Shown: positions 25,401 through 35,862, counted from the stretch's first letter. The stretch: 64,000 bases of DNA from Scalesia atractyloides (GCA_947069175.1 CAMTDV010000023.1:91200240-91264239), one strand, 5' to 3'. Numbers and translations: made by a program. Notes: generated by a model not told the origin, from the letters alone.

Positions 25401-25970
25401 CGCTCTAGCTTTCATACAATTAATGATCTGCAATAGTGTATCACGTTTTTCTCCGTGAATAACAATGGTCTCCTCATTCGGTAGTGGTACGCGGATAATC
25501 TTCTCATGACACACGACTTCGGCTCGGTTATTGGACAGCCAATCCATACCGACTACTACATCGAAGCTACCTAACTGAACTGGTAAGAGGTCGATGTTGA
25601 ACGTTTGCTGACCCAGCTCCAACGAACATCCTTTAATGATTTCCTTTGACTCAACTAATTTACCATTTGCCAGCTCTATAGAGTAGGGGACATCTAGCTT
25701 ACTGGATTCTACGCCCAATATATTTTTAAATTGCATGGAAATAAAGCTAAAATCGGCACCGGTATCAAATAATATGGATGCAAAATGATTGTTGATAGAG
25801 AACGTACCAGTGACCAGTTCGGGTCTCTGCGTTGCATCCTTTGCCTCGATGACAAAAGCTCTCCCACGAGCTTGATTTCCCTTGGGACAATCTTTCTTCC
25901 CATGATCTTTGCTTCCACAACCATAACATCCAGTCTCATGCCCAGCTCCATTTCCGTTTCCATTACCCAC
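22487..25970 (-). pseudogene. Gypsy chromovirus pol (protease-RT-RNase H-integrase-chromodomain), broken
   Basis: The frame 25970-25185 holds a zinc knuckle (CYGCGSKDHGKKDC), protease with LFDTGADFSF, VGMDWLSNNRAEVVC, and the start of RT (GAAPVAKSPYRLA). The RT palm FVIVFIDDILIYS is near 24780 but lies among frameshifts (about 24690-25185). Then come GLAGYYRRFIENFS (24500s), RNase H/connection FTDHKSLQHIFNQKELN (24250-23930), and integrase from 23866. The integrase zinc finger reads CLTYAKVK (second Cys lost) and the DD35E second Asp region reads ISYRVGRF, where the family has SDRDGRF, so it cannot be active. The chromodomain end, VRWNSRHGPEYTWDREDQI, is in 22918-22487. This pol copies and integrates the element; the chromodomain directs chromatin targeting. 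Tekay/Del-like by memory. Confidence 0.9.
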
Positions 25971-26054
25971 ACCATTTTTGTTTCCTCCCCTTCCTGTCGT
26001 CGCCCAACATGTCTCAAAACGGTGGCCAACCTTGCCACACTTGTCACACTTAAA

Positions 26055-27224
26055 AACTCAACAAGCACCTAAATGGTGATACTTGCACTTTTCGCACTTA
26101 GGATAGGGGCCTTCATACTTCTTCGAACCAGTGGTGGTTGTAGCTACGAAAGATCTTGTTTCTCGTGGCTGATTAGCCACTCTCCTCTTGTTACCGCCGT
26201 TGTTGTTGGAATGGTTGGCATAGTGATTGTTGTTGTAGTTCGCCTGTGTACCCTTCTTGAAGTGTGAATATTTCCTTTTCCCGTCATTTGCCGATTCGAC
26301 GTGTGATTTTTTCTTTTTTGTACCCTTCAAAAACAATTTCTTCATTCTCACAGCATCTTCTGTAAGACTAACAGCCAGTGTCACAATAGAAGTAATGGTA
26401 GCAGGGCTCGATGCAGTCACCATGCTACGAATTTCGGGCACTAAACCCCAGATATAACGCTCGATGCGCTTGAACTCCGGTGTTACAAGGTATGGTATCA
26501 CCCGAGATAGATCATGGAATCTCTTGGTATAACCCACAATGTCAGCACCATTCATAGTTAAATTCTGGGAACTCAGTTTCTAGCTTCTGCAGTTCAGCCC
26601 TTGAACAATACTTTTCTCTCATTCTTTCCTTCAGACTTTCCCAAGTCATCCCATACGCAACGTCATCACCCAACGTTTGCACTTGTAGGTTCCACCGTGT
26701 AAGTGCTTCATCAATGAACAGACTAGTAATAAAAGTGACTTGCTGGTCTAGGGAACATTTGCTCATTCGAAGCATGGAATTCGTTTTCTCTGTCCAGCGT
26801 ACAAAGGCCACGGCACCACCGGTGCCATCGTAATTCAGCGGCCTGCAGTCCAAAAACTGCTTGTATGGTGCACCTTGAAATGTTTATAAACAGATTAAGA
26901 ATGAGCAAATAGTGAAACGCACAAATAGATTGAAAAAATAATTATTTGAGTTGTAACAACAACTGAATATTACCATTTGCCTGGTTCCTACTGGAGGAAC
27001 CGCCTTGTCCCTGGCTTCCTGATCCGCCAGTTCCACCACTTCCACCTGCTCCGCCCGTTCCACCAGTCCCTTCAATATTACTTTCATTTCGGATTGGCCT
27101 CATATTGGGCCAGGGCCTGGGATATTCTGTGTTCCAACAAGGCATTCAGTTCGGCCTCATTCCTAGGCATGGGTTGTGCTTGGTTTACATTCCGAGTGCG
27201 AGGGGCTCTTCGTCTTGGTGGCAT
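26055..27224 (-). pseudogene. Gypsy gag, frameshifted, with an apparent intron
   Basis: ATG at 27224 begins MPPRRRAPRTRNVNQAQ and AELNALLEHR. A frameshift near 27120 moves to a Gly/Thr-rich stretch (GGTGGAGGSGGTGGSG). After an intron-like 100 nt, the capsid region runs YKQFLDCRPLNYDGTGG, FVRWTEKTNSMLR, TRWNLQVQTLG and REKYCSRAELQKLETEF (to 26560). It continues DIVGYTKRFHDLSRVIPYLV and VPEIRSMVTASSPATI (26555-26360), a basic Asn-rich segment, and CX2C-type knuckles near 26100-26010. Gag forms the virus-like particle. At least two frameshifts and a stop before the nucleocapsid show decay. Confidence 0.85.
26874..26973 (-). other. Putative spliceosomal intron in gag (100 nt)
   Basis: The minus strand has GTAATATTC at 26973 and ends TTTCAAG at 26874. 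Removing it joins AAT-G to GT-GCA in frame, linking NQAN-G to APYKQFLDC, the expected gag order. The segment is AT-rich with in-frame stops. A spliceable intron is inferred; a decayed insertion is the alternative. Confidence 0.55.
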
Positions 27225-27299
27225 GATCTTTCAAGATAATATGGTAGCAAAGATTAGACGTTTATTTATTATATATTCTTTCAGTTAGTTATAACTTAT

Positions 27300-27739
27300 A
27301 ATTATTCATACCTATATATATTTATATAAACAAATAATCAAGTAAGCAAGCAATAACACAATATAATATATATATATATAATACGATCCATCAAATAAAT
27401 AAGTCGGCTCCGCGCAATACACCATGCATAGAAATCAATATAATGCATCATAACGAAGACCTCAAGTTTTTATATAATAAGACAACTTGTTACACGATTG
27501 TTTGTAAAGGAAAAAATAATGTACTCGGGTTACACCACCCGGTCATACAAGTTTAATACATATAAAAACAAAATCTTCCTTCACTTGTGATCTTCATTCT
27601 TCGAGTTGTCTTCAAAAGTTGACGTGTAGTATTCTCCAAAAACGGGTGCCTAGTTCCCGTCCAAAAGTACCTGCAAATAAAACCCTAAGGTGCTGGGGGA
27701 GATGGTGGTGGGGTAGGGGTAACTAGACTACGAAGGTGG
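27300..27739. other. Spacer between extra ORF and gag
   Basis: AT-rich, with a (TA)n tract near 27362-27381. No ORF; probably element leader. Confidence 0.4.
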
Positions 27740-28726
27740 ATAACCTCCTGCTAAGCTCACGAACTCGGCGAAGTAAGACGCCTATTTGCTACTCGAGCAT
27801 CAAGATACGAGCAGCGTGACCATCGAATGGCATAGGAGGTGGTGTTGGATGCATGATAATCGTTCTCCATGTCACAGACCGTCTGACGTAGGGTCTAGAT
27901 CTGATGCTCCAGAGAGCGAATCCAACTGTCCGTGGAGAAAGGGTTATAACATGGGCATTACGTGTGGCGGTGAGCATGGGGTGGGGCTAATCGGCACTCG
28001 GGATGGACCGGCCTCATAGCATGGGGATGGTGGTATGTATGATGGTCCAGAGGAGTGGGGGTGACGGGAACCAAAAGCCTCTTGATAAGGAATCGATCTA
28101 ATCCGAGCAGAGTCTCCTACTAGTCTAGAAATAGAAATGGTATTCTCAGTGGATGGTGTGGGGGTATGAACGGATGTATGGGTAGGGATGAGTGTGGGGG
28201 TCGGGGTAGCGATGGGTATGGTGTTAAAGCTGCTGTCAGTGGCATCCACCCAAAGCCCGGCCCTGCGGATAGCAGCAGAGGACACACGGTCGCTCTCATC
28301 TGATGATGAGATAGCCGCGACGGAAACTACTGGTGAGGATACCTCCAAAATGGCGATGTCAATCACCTCTCCATCACCAAGATCCTCGTCTAAGTGATCA
28401 ACATGGAATACCGGGACCTCATCCTCGTCGTCCGATATGTCGATAATAGGGGGCCAAACAGCAAGGGGAATGGCATCGATAGGGAGAATATCTACTAGGT
28501 GTTCACCCTCAAGGTGACCGATGATAATCTGCTGATGATGCTGCGGAGGTAAGGCTAAAACATCGTCCACCAGAGGGATGTCTGCGTCAGCTACGAAATC
28601 AGGGTCCTCCTCGGGCTCTGACTCACTATCCGAGGAGACGTAGTATACGATGGGTCCAACCTCACCATCCGAGTCAACCTCCTTGGGGTCATGGTCGTCG
28701 TAAATCCCACTTTCTGCTGAAGACAT
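27740..28726 (-). CDS. Extra ORF upstream of gag (acidic, Ser/Pro-rich, coiled-coil end)
   Basis: The open frame 28726-27944 (260 aa) starts MSSAESGIYDDHDPKEVDSD. It is strongly acidic (SDSESEPEEDPDFVAD; DISDDEDEVPVFHVDHL; DLGDGEVIDIAILEVSSP) and then Pro/Thr/Ser-rich (TPTPTLIPTHTSVHTPTP). After a likely frameshift near 27950 the neighbouring frame gives HAARILMLEQQIGVLLRR with a leucine heptad pattern, ending near 27740. I recall similar short ORFs upstream of gag in Asteraceae gypsy elements, but no known enzymatic domain is present. It is in the same orientation as gag and pol. The function is unknown: the acidic body plus a coiled coil could suggest oligomerisation or a chaperone-like role, which is only inference. 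It may belong to the same decayed element. Confidence 0.6.
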
Positions 28727-28771
28727 AATAACTTGGAAAAAGAAGTCGTACGACAGGTATAATTAATTGTT

Positions 28772-28772
28772 A

Positions 28773-28813
<41 letters not shown>
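28772..28813. repeat. TA/CA microsatellite
   Basis: A (TA)n run followed by CACACACACA, at the place where recognisable gypsy sequence stops. Confidence 0.9.
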
Positions 28814-29958
28814 AAATGCAGGCATCACATATTGTCCATTTCAAGTTGTACTATTTGTTTTGGGTGAATCAACTTATTGTTCTGTGTCTATCCTTTGTAG
28901 GCTAAGTCCCATAGTATCCCTCTTTTTCAAGATTCTTCATGTATACATCATGTATATTTATTCTAGTAACAAATAAGGTACATAGCCTGCTAATAATACA
29001 AGACTTAAGGGAGAGTTAAAAGTCTCAATTTATTAGAGACTTAACACTCTAATAAAAACTAATCAAATATCATCAATAAAACTCTGCTCAAGAGTTTTAT
29101 CATTTGAAGAGTTTAATTTTATTAATTTCTATGAATTAATTTCCGTTCACCACATTCTAATTTTCCAACAACCACTTCTTCTCTACCAATCTATCTCTAC
29201 AACTATTTCTCTCTACCCCTCTCTCAGATAAAATCATTGGCCACTAATTAAGATTAAATCATCAACGAAGGTGGTGTACCGGCGATGTTCAGAGGAGATC
29301 GGCGTCGGAAGAGGTGGTGTACTAACGACGTTTAGATCTATCAATGATGGGGCTCAGATCCTACAGTTGTGAGGCAAAACCGATGGTGGTATTTTAAGAT
29401 TTCGATTGGATTATCCAGCATGGGCTTAGATCCAGCAGTCTGCCACCAAAATCGATAACAAGTTTCAACTAGTGGTTAGGTTCAAGGTGTAGGTGGTGGT
29501 GAAGAGTTGTGAAGGCTAGGGTTATACAAATTTTATGAAAGGTCAACGTAGCAACTCCTTCATTTTATAATGCTATGCTTCTGTATTAATTTCAAAAGGA
29601 CCTGAATGATTCAGATTTGGTGTTCGATTAAAGGGTCAGAATTTCTGTGTTTGTACTTAGGATTCAAGAACTGAGATTGGGTTCTATTTGTTTCACCATG
29701 GTGATGGCAGGTGGAGGTGAAGAGTGGTGAGAAAGATATAATTATGTTTATATATATAGGTAAAAAGACTAAACTACCCCTGCTTGACTAGATTTAACCA
29801 AAAAAAACTAACTGGTTTAGGACTAAAGGACGTAACGTGCAACAATTTTCCCTACAAAGGGCAAAACTTGTCAAAATTCGTTGAAAAGGAAACCGCCTGA
29901 AAAGGGTATCAAGATAAAGGACAGAACGTGTAATTTTTCCTTATTACAGTATATTAAT
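28814..29958. other. No gene recognised; two small hairpins
   Basis: Hairpin 29012-29050 pairs GAGTTAAAAGTCTC with GAGACTTAACACTC (imperfect). Hairpin 29078-29099 pairs AAAACTCT with AGAGTTTT. The 29150-29760 region is GT/GA-rich (ggcgatgttcagaggagatc...) with many stops in all frames. It might be a decayed gene 5' region, but nothing is recognisable. Confidence 0.4.
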
Positions 29959-30355
29959 AGTTAAATGCCAATTTAGTCCCTGTGGTTTGGTCTATTTTGT
30001 CAATTTAGTCCAAAGGTTTCATTTTTGGTCTGTGAGTCTAAAAAGATTTCATCGTTGTCATTTGGTCTATTTTGTCATTAGCCCAAGTTTCATTTGGTCG
30101 TGAGTTAAAGATTCATCGTTGTCATTAGTCCACTGGATTACTTCATCATTTTTATGTTAACGAGATGGACAATTTGATATTTTATATGGCCGAATTGCCC
30201 TTCTAGTTAACAGAATTACATATAAAATGACTGAATTGCGCTTCTCGGTAACAGAAAAATGGTTGAAGTTAACCCAGAGGACTAAAATGGCAAGGGTGAA
30301 ACCTTTTTCGACACAGACAAAAAATGAAACATTTGGACTAAAATGGCATTTAACT
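29959..30355. mobile_element. Small non-autonomous inverted-repeat element
   Basis: The left end AGTTAAATGCCAATTTAGTC and the right end GGACTAAAATGGCATTTAACT are inverted copies. Further inner inverted similarity involves the gaaacnttt/aaatgaaac and gtcc-rich segments. Length is about 397 bp with no coding content. ATATTAAT lies just left of the element and again a few bases to the right, a possible but offset target duplication. MULE-type MITE is the best guess. Confidence 0.65.
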
Positions 30356-31452
30356 CTTATATTAATTATAAAAAAAAGAGTTTGAGTATTAAATAAATAT
30401 AAAAAAGGTGATGATATGGAAATATAAGTGTTTTTGATGTGTTTGTGAAAATCTGATATGACAACGAAATATATACGTTTATAAGTGCAATTAGCTCCTT
30501 GTACTAGTGATGCTTCAAGAACTATTAGAAGATACACAACCACATTGTGGTGATGTGGTTTAATAAAATAAAATGGAAAAATAAACAAAAATAAAACATT
30601 TGAATAATTGCCATTTGATTGGTTATGGTTTTTTTAAGGCTCAATCTATTTACACACCTCTGCTGTCTATTTGGACACCCCTGGGTCCTGGACGGGTCGT
30701 CTAGGGCTAGACTCCCCGTATATGCACTGATTTTGAGGTGTCAACAAGTGCCTGGCAGGGCGCACAAATTTATGTGCTAAGACCGGCCGTCTAGACCTAG
30801 ACGACCCGTCTACGAACTTGTTTTTTTTAGTTGAATAAAGGGTGTTTTGGTGGGGTAGATTGGTTGTTGATGGAGTTTGGAAAAATAGTGTTTTGGTGTG
30901 GTAAATTGGTTGGTGTTGGAGGTTGATTTTTTTTGTGTGGTGTAATTTTATATTTTAAAAAAGTTTTGTTTATTGTATAAAATTAAGTTATCTTTTTCGA
31001 TCCTTTAAGTATTTAATTGTTTTCACGTTATATTTTAAAAAAAATATATTAAAATTTAATACACGTTGATTTAACACAAACAATCATCAAGTAATTGAAT
31101 AACTGAAAACAAAGTTAAATATTACAGAAATAACATATATAACATAACTTTGTACATCCATAAGAATAGGTCAAGACGACTCGTACATTTACAATTAAAT
31201 TATTTTTGGTATAACTATTAACACGGGGATGGGTACAGAAACCACTACCAAGGCGGCAGGGGACCGGGTAACTATCACCCATAATGATTCTCCAATTCCA
31301 TATCAACGTTGTTTATCGCCCTGGGTGAGCATTGGAAGCCCGACAAACAGTCTTGCAATTAGTTAGCAATCATTACTTCTTAACCCTTGAATCCCAACGC
31401 TTCTCCTTACATTCTTCCAAACGAACCAACTCCTTTGTAAGAACTCTTATTA

Positions 31453-31745
31453 GAGAATTCCAACAACGAATTGAAAGTTTTATGCGACACCAAATGCTCT
31501 GCATGGGTCTATTTAACAAAGAAATATACGCCCCGTCTAGGCCTAGGCGGGGCGTATCACTTTACTACTTTACTGACATGCGTTGAATGATATCAGATGA
31601 AGTAATATAAGCCAAAGGTCATGACGGAGAGAATTCCGACAACGAATTGAAAGTTTTATGTGACATCAAATGCTCAGCATGGGTCTATTTAACAAAAAAA
31701 AATATACGCCCCGTCTAGGCGTATCACTTACATTACTGACATGCA
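31453..31745. repeat. Tandem duplication within the MULE left end
   Basis: The block from GAGAATTCCAACAACGAATT through the palindrome and the 'ttactgacatgc' segment (31453-31628) is followed by a second, partly shortened copy (31629-31745). Confidence 0.85.
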
Positions 31746-31938
31746 TGCAGAGCACAAACTTCAAGACGGGTCGTCTAGGCCTAGACGTCCCGTCTTGAGC
31801 TGGTCGTCTTCAGCATCCGTCTACGGCTAGACGCCCCGTCTGATGCGACTGATTTGACGCTATACGAGGCCAGGATTGTGGTTGGAAAAAAGCAAACATA
31901 GACGACCCGTCTAGGTCTAGACGACACGTCTAAGTGTG
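31583..31938 (+). repeat. Direct copy of the MULE right subterminal block (left member)
   Basis: From TTGAATGATATCAGATGAAG onward this segment matches 35492-35862 in the same orientation, including four palindromes in the same order. So the left side of the MULE contains a direct copy of the right-end sequence in addition to the inverted terminus. Confidence 0.85.
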
Positions 31939-32366
31939 TAGTATTACCGTTTTGCCCCTGATGTCAGCCTAGACGAACAGCGAAGCAGGGGTAAAATGGA
32001 CTTATTTCTAGAACTAGACGGGGCGTCTAGGTCTAGACGAGGCATCTATGCCCAAATAATTTTTTTTGGTGTAATTAATATGATTTTGTTTACTTAATAC
32101 ACACTTTTTGGGTGAATAAAATCTTGTTAATTATACCAAAAAATTTCTAATTGTATATTAAATATTTGTATTAATTACAAAAAATCGTACTAAATATACA
32201 AAAATCATATTAGATTTAGCAAAAAGCCTCGTTCTTCCGATTTATCATCGATCCAATTAATACTCGGGTTTGAATTTGGTGCGGGATTCATTATCGACAT
32301 AAACCATTTTAGATGGGGTGTGTACATGTCCATCCATTGTTCTGCAGCCGCGCTTCGGTAGGTCAA

Positions 32367-32939
32367 TCACAAACCGTTTACTGTAGGCATCGGAAACTGG
32401 CCTTCCAACTTAATATGTATGAAGTGGTTGTTGTTAACATGTGCAAGCGTTATCGTTTGTGGTTCTCGATCCGTCGGAGGGTTGATTATCGGGAAGAACG
32501 TGGAAGAACCATCGATTCTTAAGAGGTGAACCACGATACCATACCGTTGTGCAATAAGAAGCCCTGCGTAGGGGAAGTCCATCCAATGAGTGGGGGGACA
32601 ATGCTCCACTGAATCCCAGATTAGGCTCTGACGATGCGTGTAAAAGTATCCTTCCTCCCATGGTTCAAATACTAGCGCCCAGATCGACACGTTCTGATCC
32701 ATCTCCTGTTGAAGGTCTTTTCGAATGTGGCTCCACGCACGTTCTCCCATACCCAAGCCCGCAGCCAAAGACCGAAACCCACAATGACCGTCTGGCCTCA
32801 CATCTTGTATGCACGAGATGTACGGGTGAAACAAAGAGGGAAGGAAAGGCTTAAACCGTTTGATAGCTGACACATATTCGTCGCCCACTATCGACGGAAA
32901 ATCGTTATCGTCACGAACCTCTCTTTGTTTAGAACTCAT
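32367..32939 (-). CDS. OTU-type cysteine protease domain at the C end of the MULE transposase
   Basis: The 190-aa frame is open throughout. RPDGHCGFRSLAAGLG carries the OTU D-G-x-C-x-FR signature: the Asp and the nucleophile Cys are visible. HVNNNHFIHIKL near the end supplies the catalytic His. WSHIRKDLQQEMD and GIVVHLLRIDG fit the helix and strand order of OTU folds. OTU enzymes remove ubiquitin or related modifiers. In position it continues the transposase gene in the same orientation after the SWIM and linker, so the natural product was probably a transposase-OTU fusion; ATG 32939 may be internal. No stop interrupts the catalytic segment, unlike the transposase part. I recall such fusions in plant predictions but cannot verify it here. 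Confidence 0.82.
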   Translation of the reverse strand: MSSKQREVRDDNDFPSIVGDEYVSAIKRFKPFLPSLFHPYISCIQDVRPDGHCGFRSLAAGLGMGERAWSHIRKDLQQEMDQNVSIWALVFEPWEEGYFYTHRQSLIWDSVEHCPPTHWMDFPYAGLLIAQRYGIVVHLLRIDGSSTFFPIINPPTDREPQTITLAHVNNNHFIHIKLEGQFPMPTVNGL

Positions 32940-35470
32940 TGAACGGCTTCGGCCCGCTACGAGTTTTTGCGACTTGATGACCGACTGTTGAGTGGCCTGC
33001 GACGGAACATACGAGCTATGGCGGGGGCATCGTATGTACTTGATTGGGAACCCTGCGACGGAAGATACGAGCTATGGTGGGGGCGTCGTCAAATCGAAGT
33101 TGTGCTTGCTTTGTTGTTGGTCGTCCACGAGTTGAGTGTTGGACAACCGGTGGTTTTTTTGTGGATTTGGTGGGGTCAACACCGCTTTAATCTTTCCCAG
33201 AAAGCTTTTTTTCTGAGCAGGGGAGCGTGACTCTAACTGTTGCCGAACAATGTTCAACTCTTATACCACGTCAACGTCATCATATGTCAATTTACATGGC
33301 TGAAAGTTAAGCTTCTGCCAGAAGATGTCTACGTCTTCGAGTTGAATCGGATGCTCTGCAGGTACATACTTTTCCAACCTGCAAGCACACGGCAACCCAC
33401 AGTGGTACCACATCTGACATCCACAAGATGAATGCAAGCGCTGCAACACGTCTAGTTTCCTAAGTAGCTCTCCACTCAGCAAATGAAGCGTTGTGTGGGA
33501 AACTTTTCCACGTAGGTGGTCAAATAACGGGTTTTGTGGTGGTTTATTATTTTTTCGATGCTTTCTCGAAAGCTCCGCCTTATTTCCCCGTATTGTGTTT
33601 TAACTATATCATTGACAAACCTACTATACGGTCCAGCGAGCTCCTATCTTGGACTTAGCTCTTTAAATTTGCGTGTTGACTCTCAACTCTGTTGGTGGTA
33701 CGCTGCCCGAAGTAGCGGCTCTGATTTGTCCACCCAAAGACAAACATTTGCTTGTAGTCTTTCAACCAGTTGTCATATACGTACGTAAAGACCCCTACAA
33801 GGTATCAACAATTAGTTACATGTACATGGGTAGGTCATATTTTACTTGAACGTAAACTTACTTGAACGTTTGCACGCCACGAGTCACTTTTGCAAGTGGC
33901 CTAAGTTGTACTCGTATATTGGTATTGATGGATACTAACACAATCTCCCCCATGATGACAAAAATTTTTGCCATTCTTCTTCTTTGAATGCGCTCTTGCA
34001 GTGCTTACAAATATTTGTTGAATGTGATACCGCAGAGATATCAAGAGGTGTTTGGAAAAACTTTCGCACACGCGTTAATTAGGGCCAGGTCTCTATCCGT
34101 TACAATAACACGTGGCTCCATACATTCGTCCAACATTGACCTGATCCTCTCAAGCACCCATACAAAGTTATCACTACGTTCCTTGCAGACAATGGCATGC
34201 GCGATACAAAACAAATAGTTGGTGGGGGTCATACCAACTATCTGGACAAATGGCATGTTGTATACGTTCATCTTGTACGTGGAATCGATCAGCAAAACGT
34301 GCGGGAACGCACACCATATTTCATCGAGTAGGGATGAACAAAGAAGATCTCTGTAAGGACCTTTGTTTCGGGTTCCTCCCGTGTCTCGTAAAAAAATTCG
34401 TTTGTAATAAGGATGTTTTCTAGTGACTGCATGGGAGTCAGACCCTATCTTTGTTCGGCCCTAATCTTCTGGACTGCGTTTTGAACTCTTTCTGAACATG
34501 GAAACTGTCGGGGAACTGCTTCCTTATCGTTTGAAAAATTCTACGTGGCTCTGCGTTTTGTGCTGTCAACTGCTCGATCATTCTGTATTCGTCAGGAGCA
34601 AACCTTCGCAAAAATGCATGGCCCGACAGGTCCTGACAAACTTCGTGGTTATGTTCAGTCTTTCCCCCTTTTATCCCCATGTTTCATACGGATGGTCCCG
34701 CACAGCCAACAGGTAAAAAGGACAACCGGTTTTCTTGCTTCCACATTTTCTAACCGTTGTTGTAGTATGGTGCTCACCACCACGATCAATTCAAGCCATA
34801 CCCTCCCGGTCCTTCCATCGATTTTCTTTGATCGTCGGGTCACAATAACGAAACTATCCGCCTTTGCCATTTCCTGTGCCCAGTTTTTTACCTCATCTAA
34901 AGAGTTGAAAACCTGTAAAATCGATAGCGTTATGTTAGATTTTATGTTTACTGAACTTCACAACTTAAATAAATAAGTTTTGATATTGTCTCTGTAAGGT
35001 ACAGATTGCCTACGAATGGGGATACCTCACCACCATATCCTCCACCATCAGGATAGACTTGTTGACCGTAGAAAGAATGTGTTGCATTGTAACTTTCGTA
35101 ACAGTCTCCTCCGTATCTATCCAGACCGTGTTGTTGCACGTACGAGAATTCACACCCGTATCCATAATCCGGAAACCCATGTTGCGCAGGATTACATGGT
35201 GAATCAGCTAGGTACGAGTCGTCCACATGGGTTGTTTCTTCAACGGAAGGAAGCTCGTTCAAGTCTAGAAACGGTCTGTTTTGATTTCCTTGTACACTTG
35301 AAACCTCCTCTTGCACGTTAGAATTAGGAACACCGGTCTCCCCTACCAACGATACCACCATTAGTAAATAATTAAAACAACAACTAGTTTAACCTGATAA
35401 TTGTTACCGAATTGGCCTCAGGCACCCATGTCTCGCAGAATACGCCCCAAAGAAATAGTTGCCGTCCCAG
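32940..35470 (-). pseudogene. MULE transposase (FAR1-type DNA-binding, DDE, SWIM), frameshifted
   Basis: A piece reading CETWVPEANSV is near 35430. The N-terminal frame 35361-34948 contains NRPFLDLNELPSVEETTHVD. After an intron-like gap ending TTTTACAG near 34918 comes VFNSLDEVKNWAQEMAKADSF with SKKIDGRTGRVWL (FAR1-like DNA-binding), then HNHEVCQDLSGHAFLRRF (34640s). The DDE core has MLIDSTYKMNVYNMPFVQIV (34295, first Asp in IDSTYK) and VIVTDRDLALINACAKVF (second Asp). Next are NWLKDYKQMFVFGWTNQSR and TTNRVESQHANLK (33750-33670), SWIM-like CGCQMWYHCGLPCAC (33420s), and a linker SPAQKKSFLGKIKAVLTPP (33220s) that leads into the OTU domain. Frame changes near 34040, 33830 and 33660 break it. It would bind the element ends and cut DNA. 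Confidence 0.87.
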
Positions 35471-35491
35471 TTTGATGACATTTCACCACAT

Positions 35492-35862
35492 TTGAATGAT
35501 ATCAGATGAAGTAATATAAGCCAAAGTTTATGATGGAGATAATTCCGACGATGAATCGAAAGTTTTCTGCGACAACAAAAGCTCTACATGGGTCTATTTA
35601 ATAAAGATATATACGCCCCGTCTAGTACTAGACGGGGCATATCACATCGTACTTTACTGACATGCATGCAGAACGCCAAAGTTCAAGATGGGTCGTCTAG
35701 GCCTAGACGCCCCGTCTTGTTCTGGTCGTCTTCAAGGTCCGTATAGGGATAGACGCCCCGTCTAATGTGACTGATTTGACGTTGTACGAGGGGAGGAATG
35801 TGGTCGGAGAAAAAAAAACCTAGACGACCCGTCTAGATCTAGACGAGACCCGTCTTAAGGGT
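35492..35862 (+). repeat. Direct copy of the MULE subterminal block (right member)
   Basis: This is the partner of 31583-31938. It has the shared landmarks GATATCAGATGAAGTAATAT, ATGGGTCTATTTAA, CTTTACTGACATGCATGCAG, TGTGACTGATTTGACG and the four palindromes. Confidence 0.85.

Larger units (their letters stand above)
18183..28740 (-). mobile_element. Ty3/gypsy chromovirus, 5' end (right side) missing
   Basis: Minus-strand order: extra ORF (28726-27740), gag (27224-26055), protease-RT-RNase H-integrase-chromodomain (25970-22487), polypurine tract (22466-22452) and 3' LTR (22451-18183). No second LTR and no primer-binding site are found to the right of the extra ORF. The recognisable element simply ends near 28740 at a TA microsatellite. 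With only one LTR no target duplication can be tested; TTGGC at 18178-18182 is the candidate left flank. The LTR begins exactly where recognisable MULE sequence stops, so the element probably inserted into the MULE transposase 5' region and later lost its right side. Confidence 0.75.
30690..32047. repeat. Left cluster of GACGNNNCGTCTAG palindromes
   Basis: About eight copies of an approximately 30-bp palindrome built from the half-site GACGGGGCGTCTAG (variants GACGGGTCGTCTAG, GACGACCCGTCTAG) and its mirror lie near 30693, 30782, 31530, 31706, 31764, 31817, 31901 and 32017. Four more are at the right end (35612-35855). They are GC-rich islands in AT-rich DNA. Confidence 0.95.

Noticed and set aside
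29150..29780. Host gene 5' region
   Set aside because: It has promoter-like pyrimidine runs and GGTGGTG-rich sequence but no open frame or domain, so no gene is called.
30157..30588. 143-codon open frame as a gene
   Set aside because: It overlaps the inverted-repeat element, has low-complexity membrane-like composition and no recognisable domain.
34545..35321. Plus-strand open frames of 100-143 codons
   Set aside because: They are shadows of the minus-strand transposase gene, which carries the family motifs.
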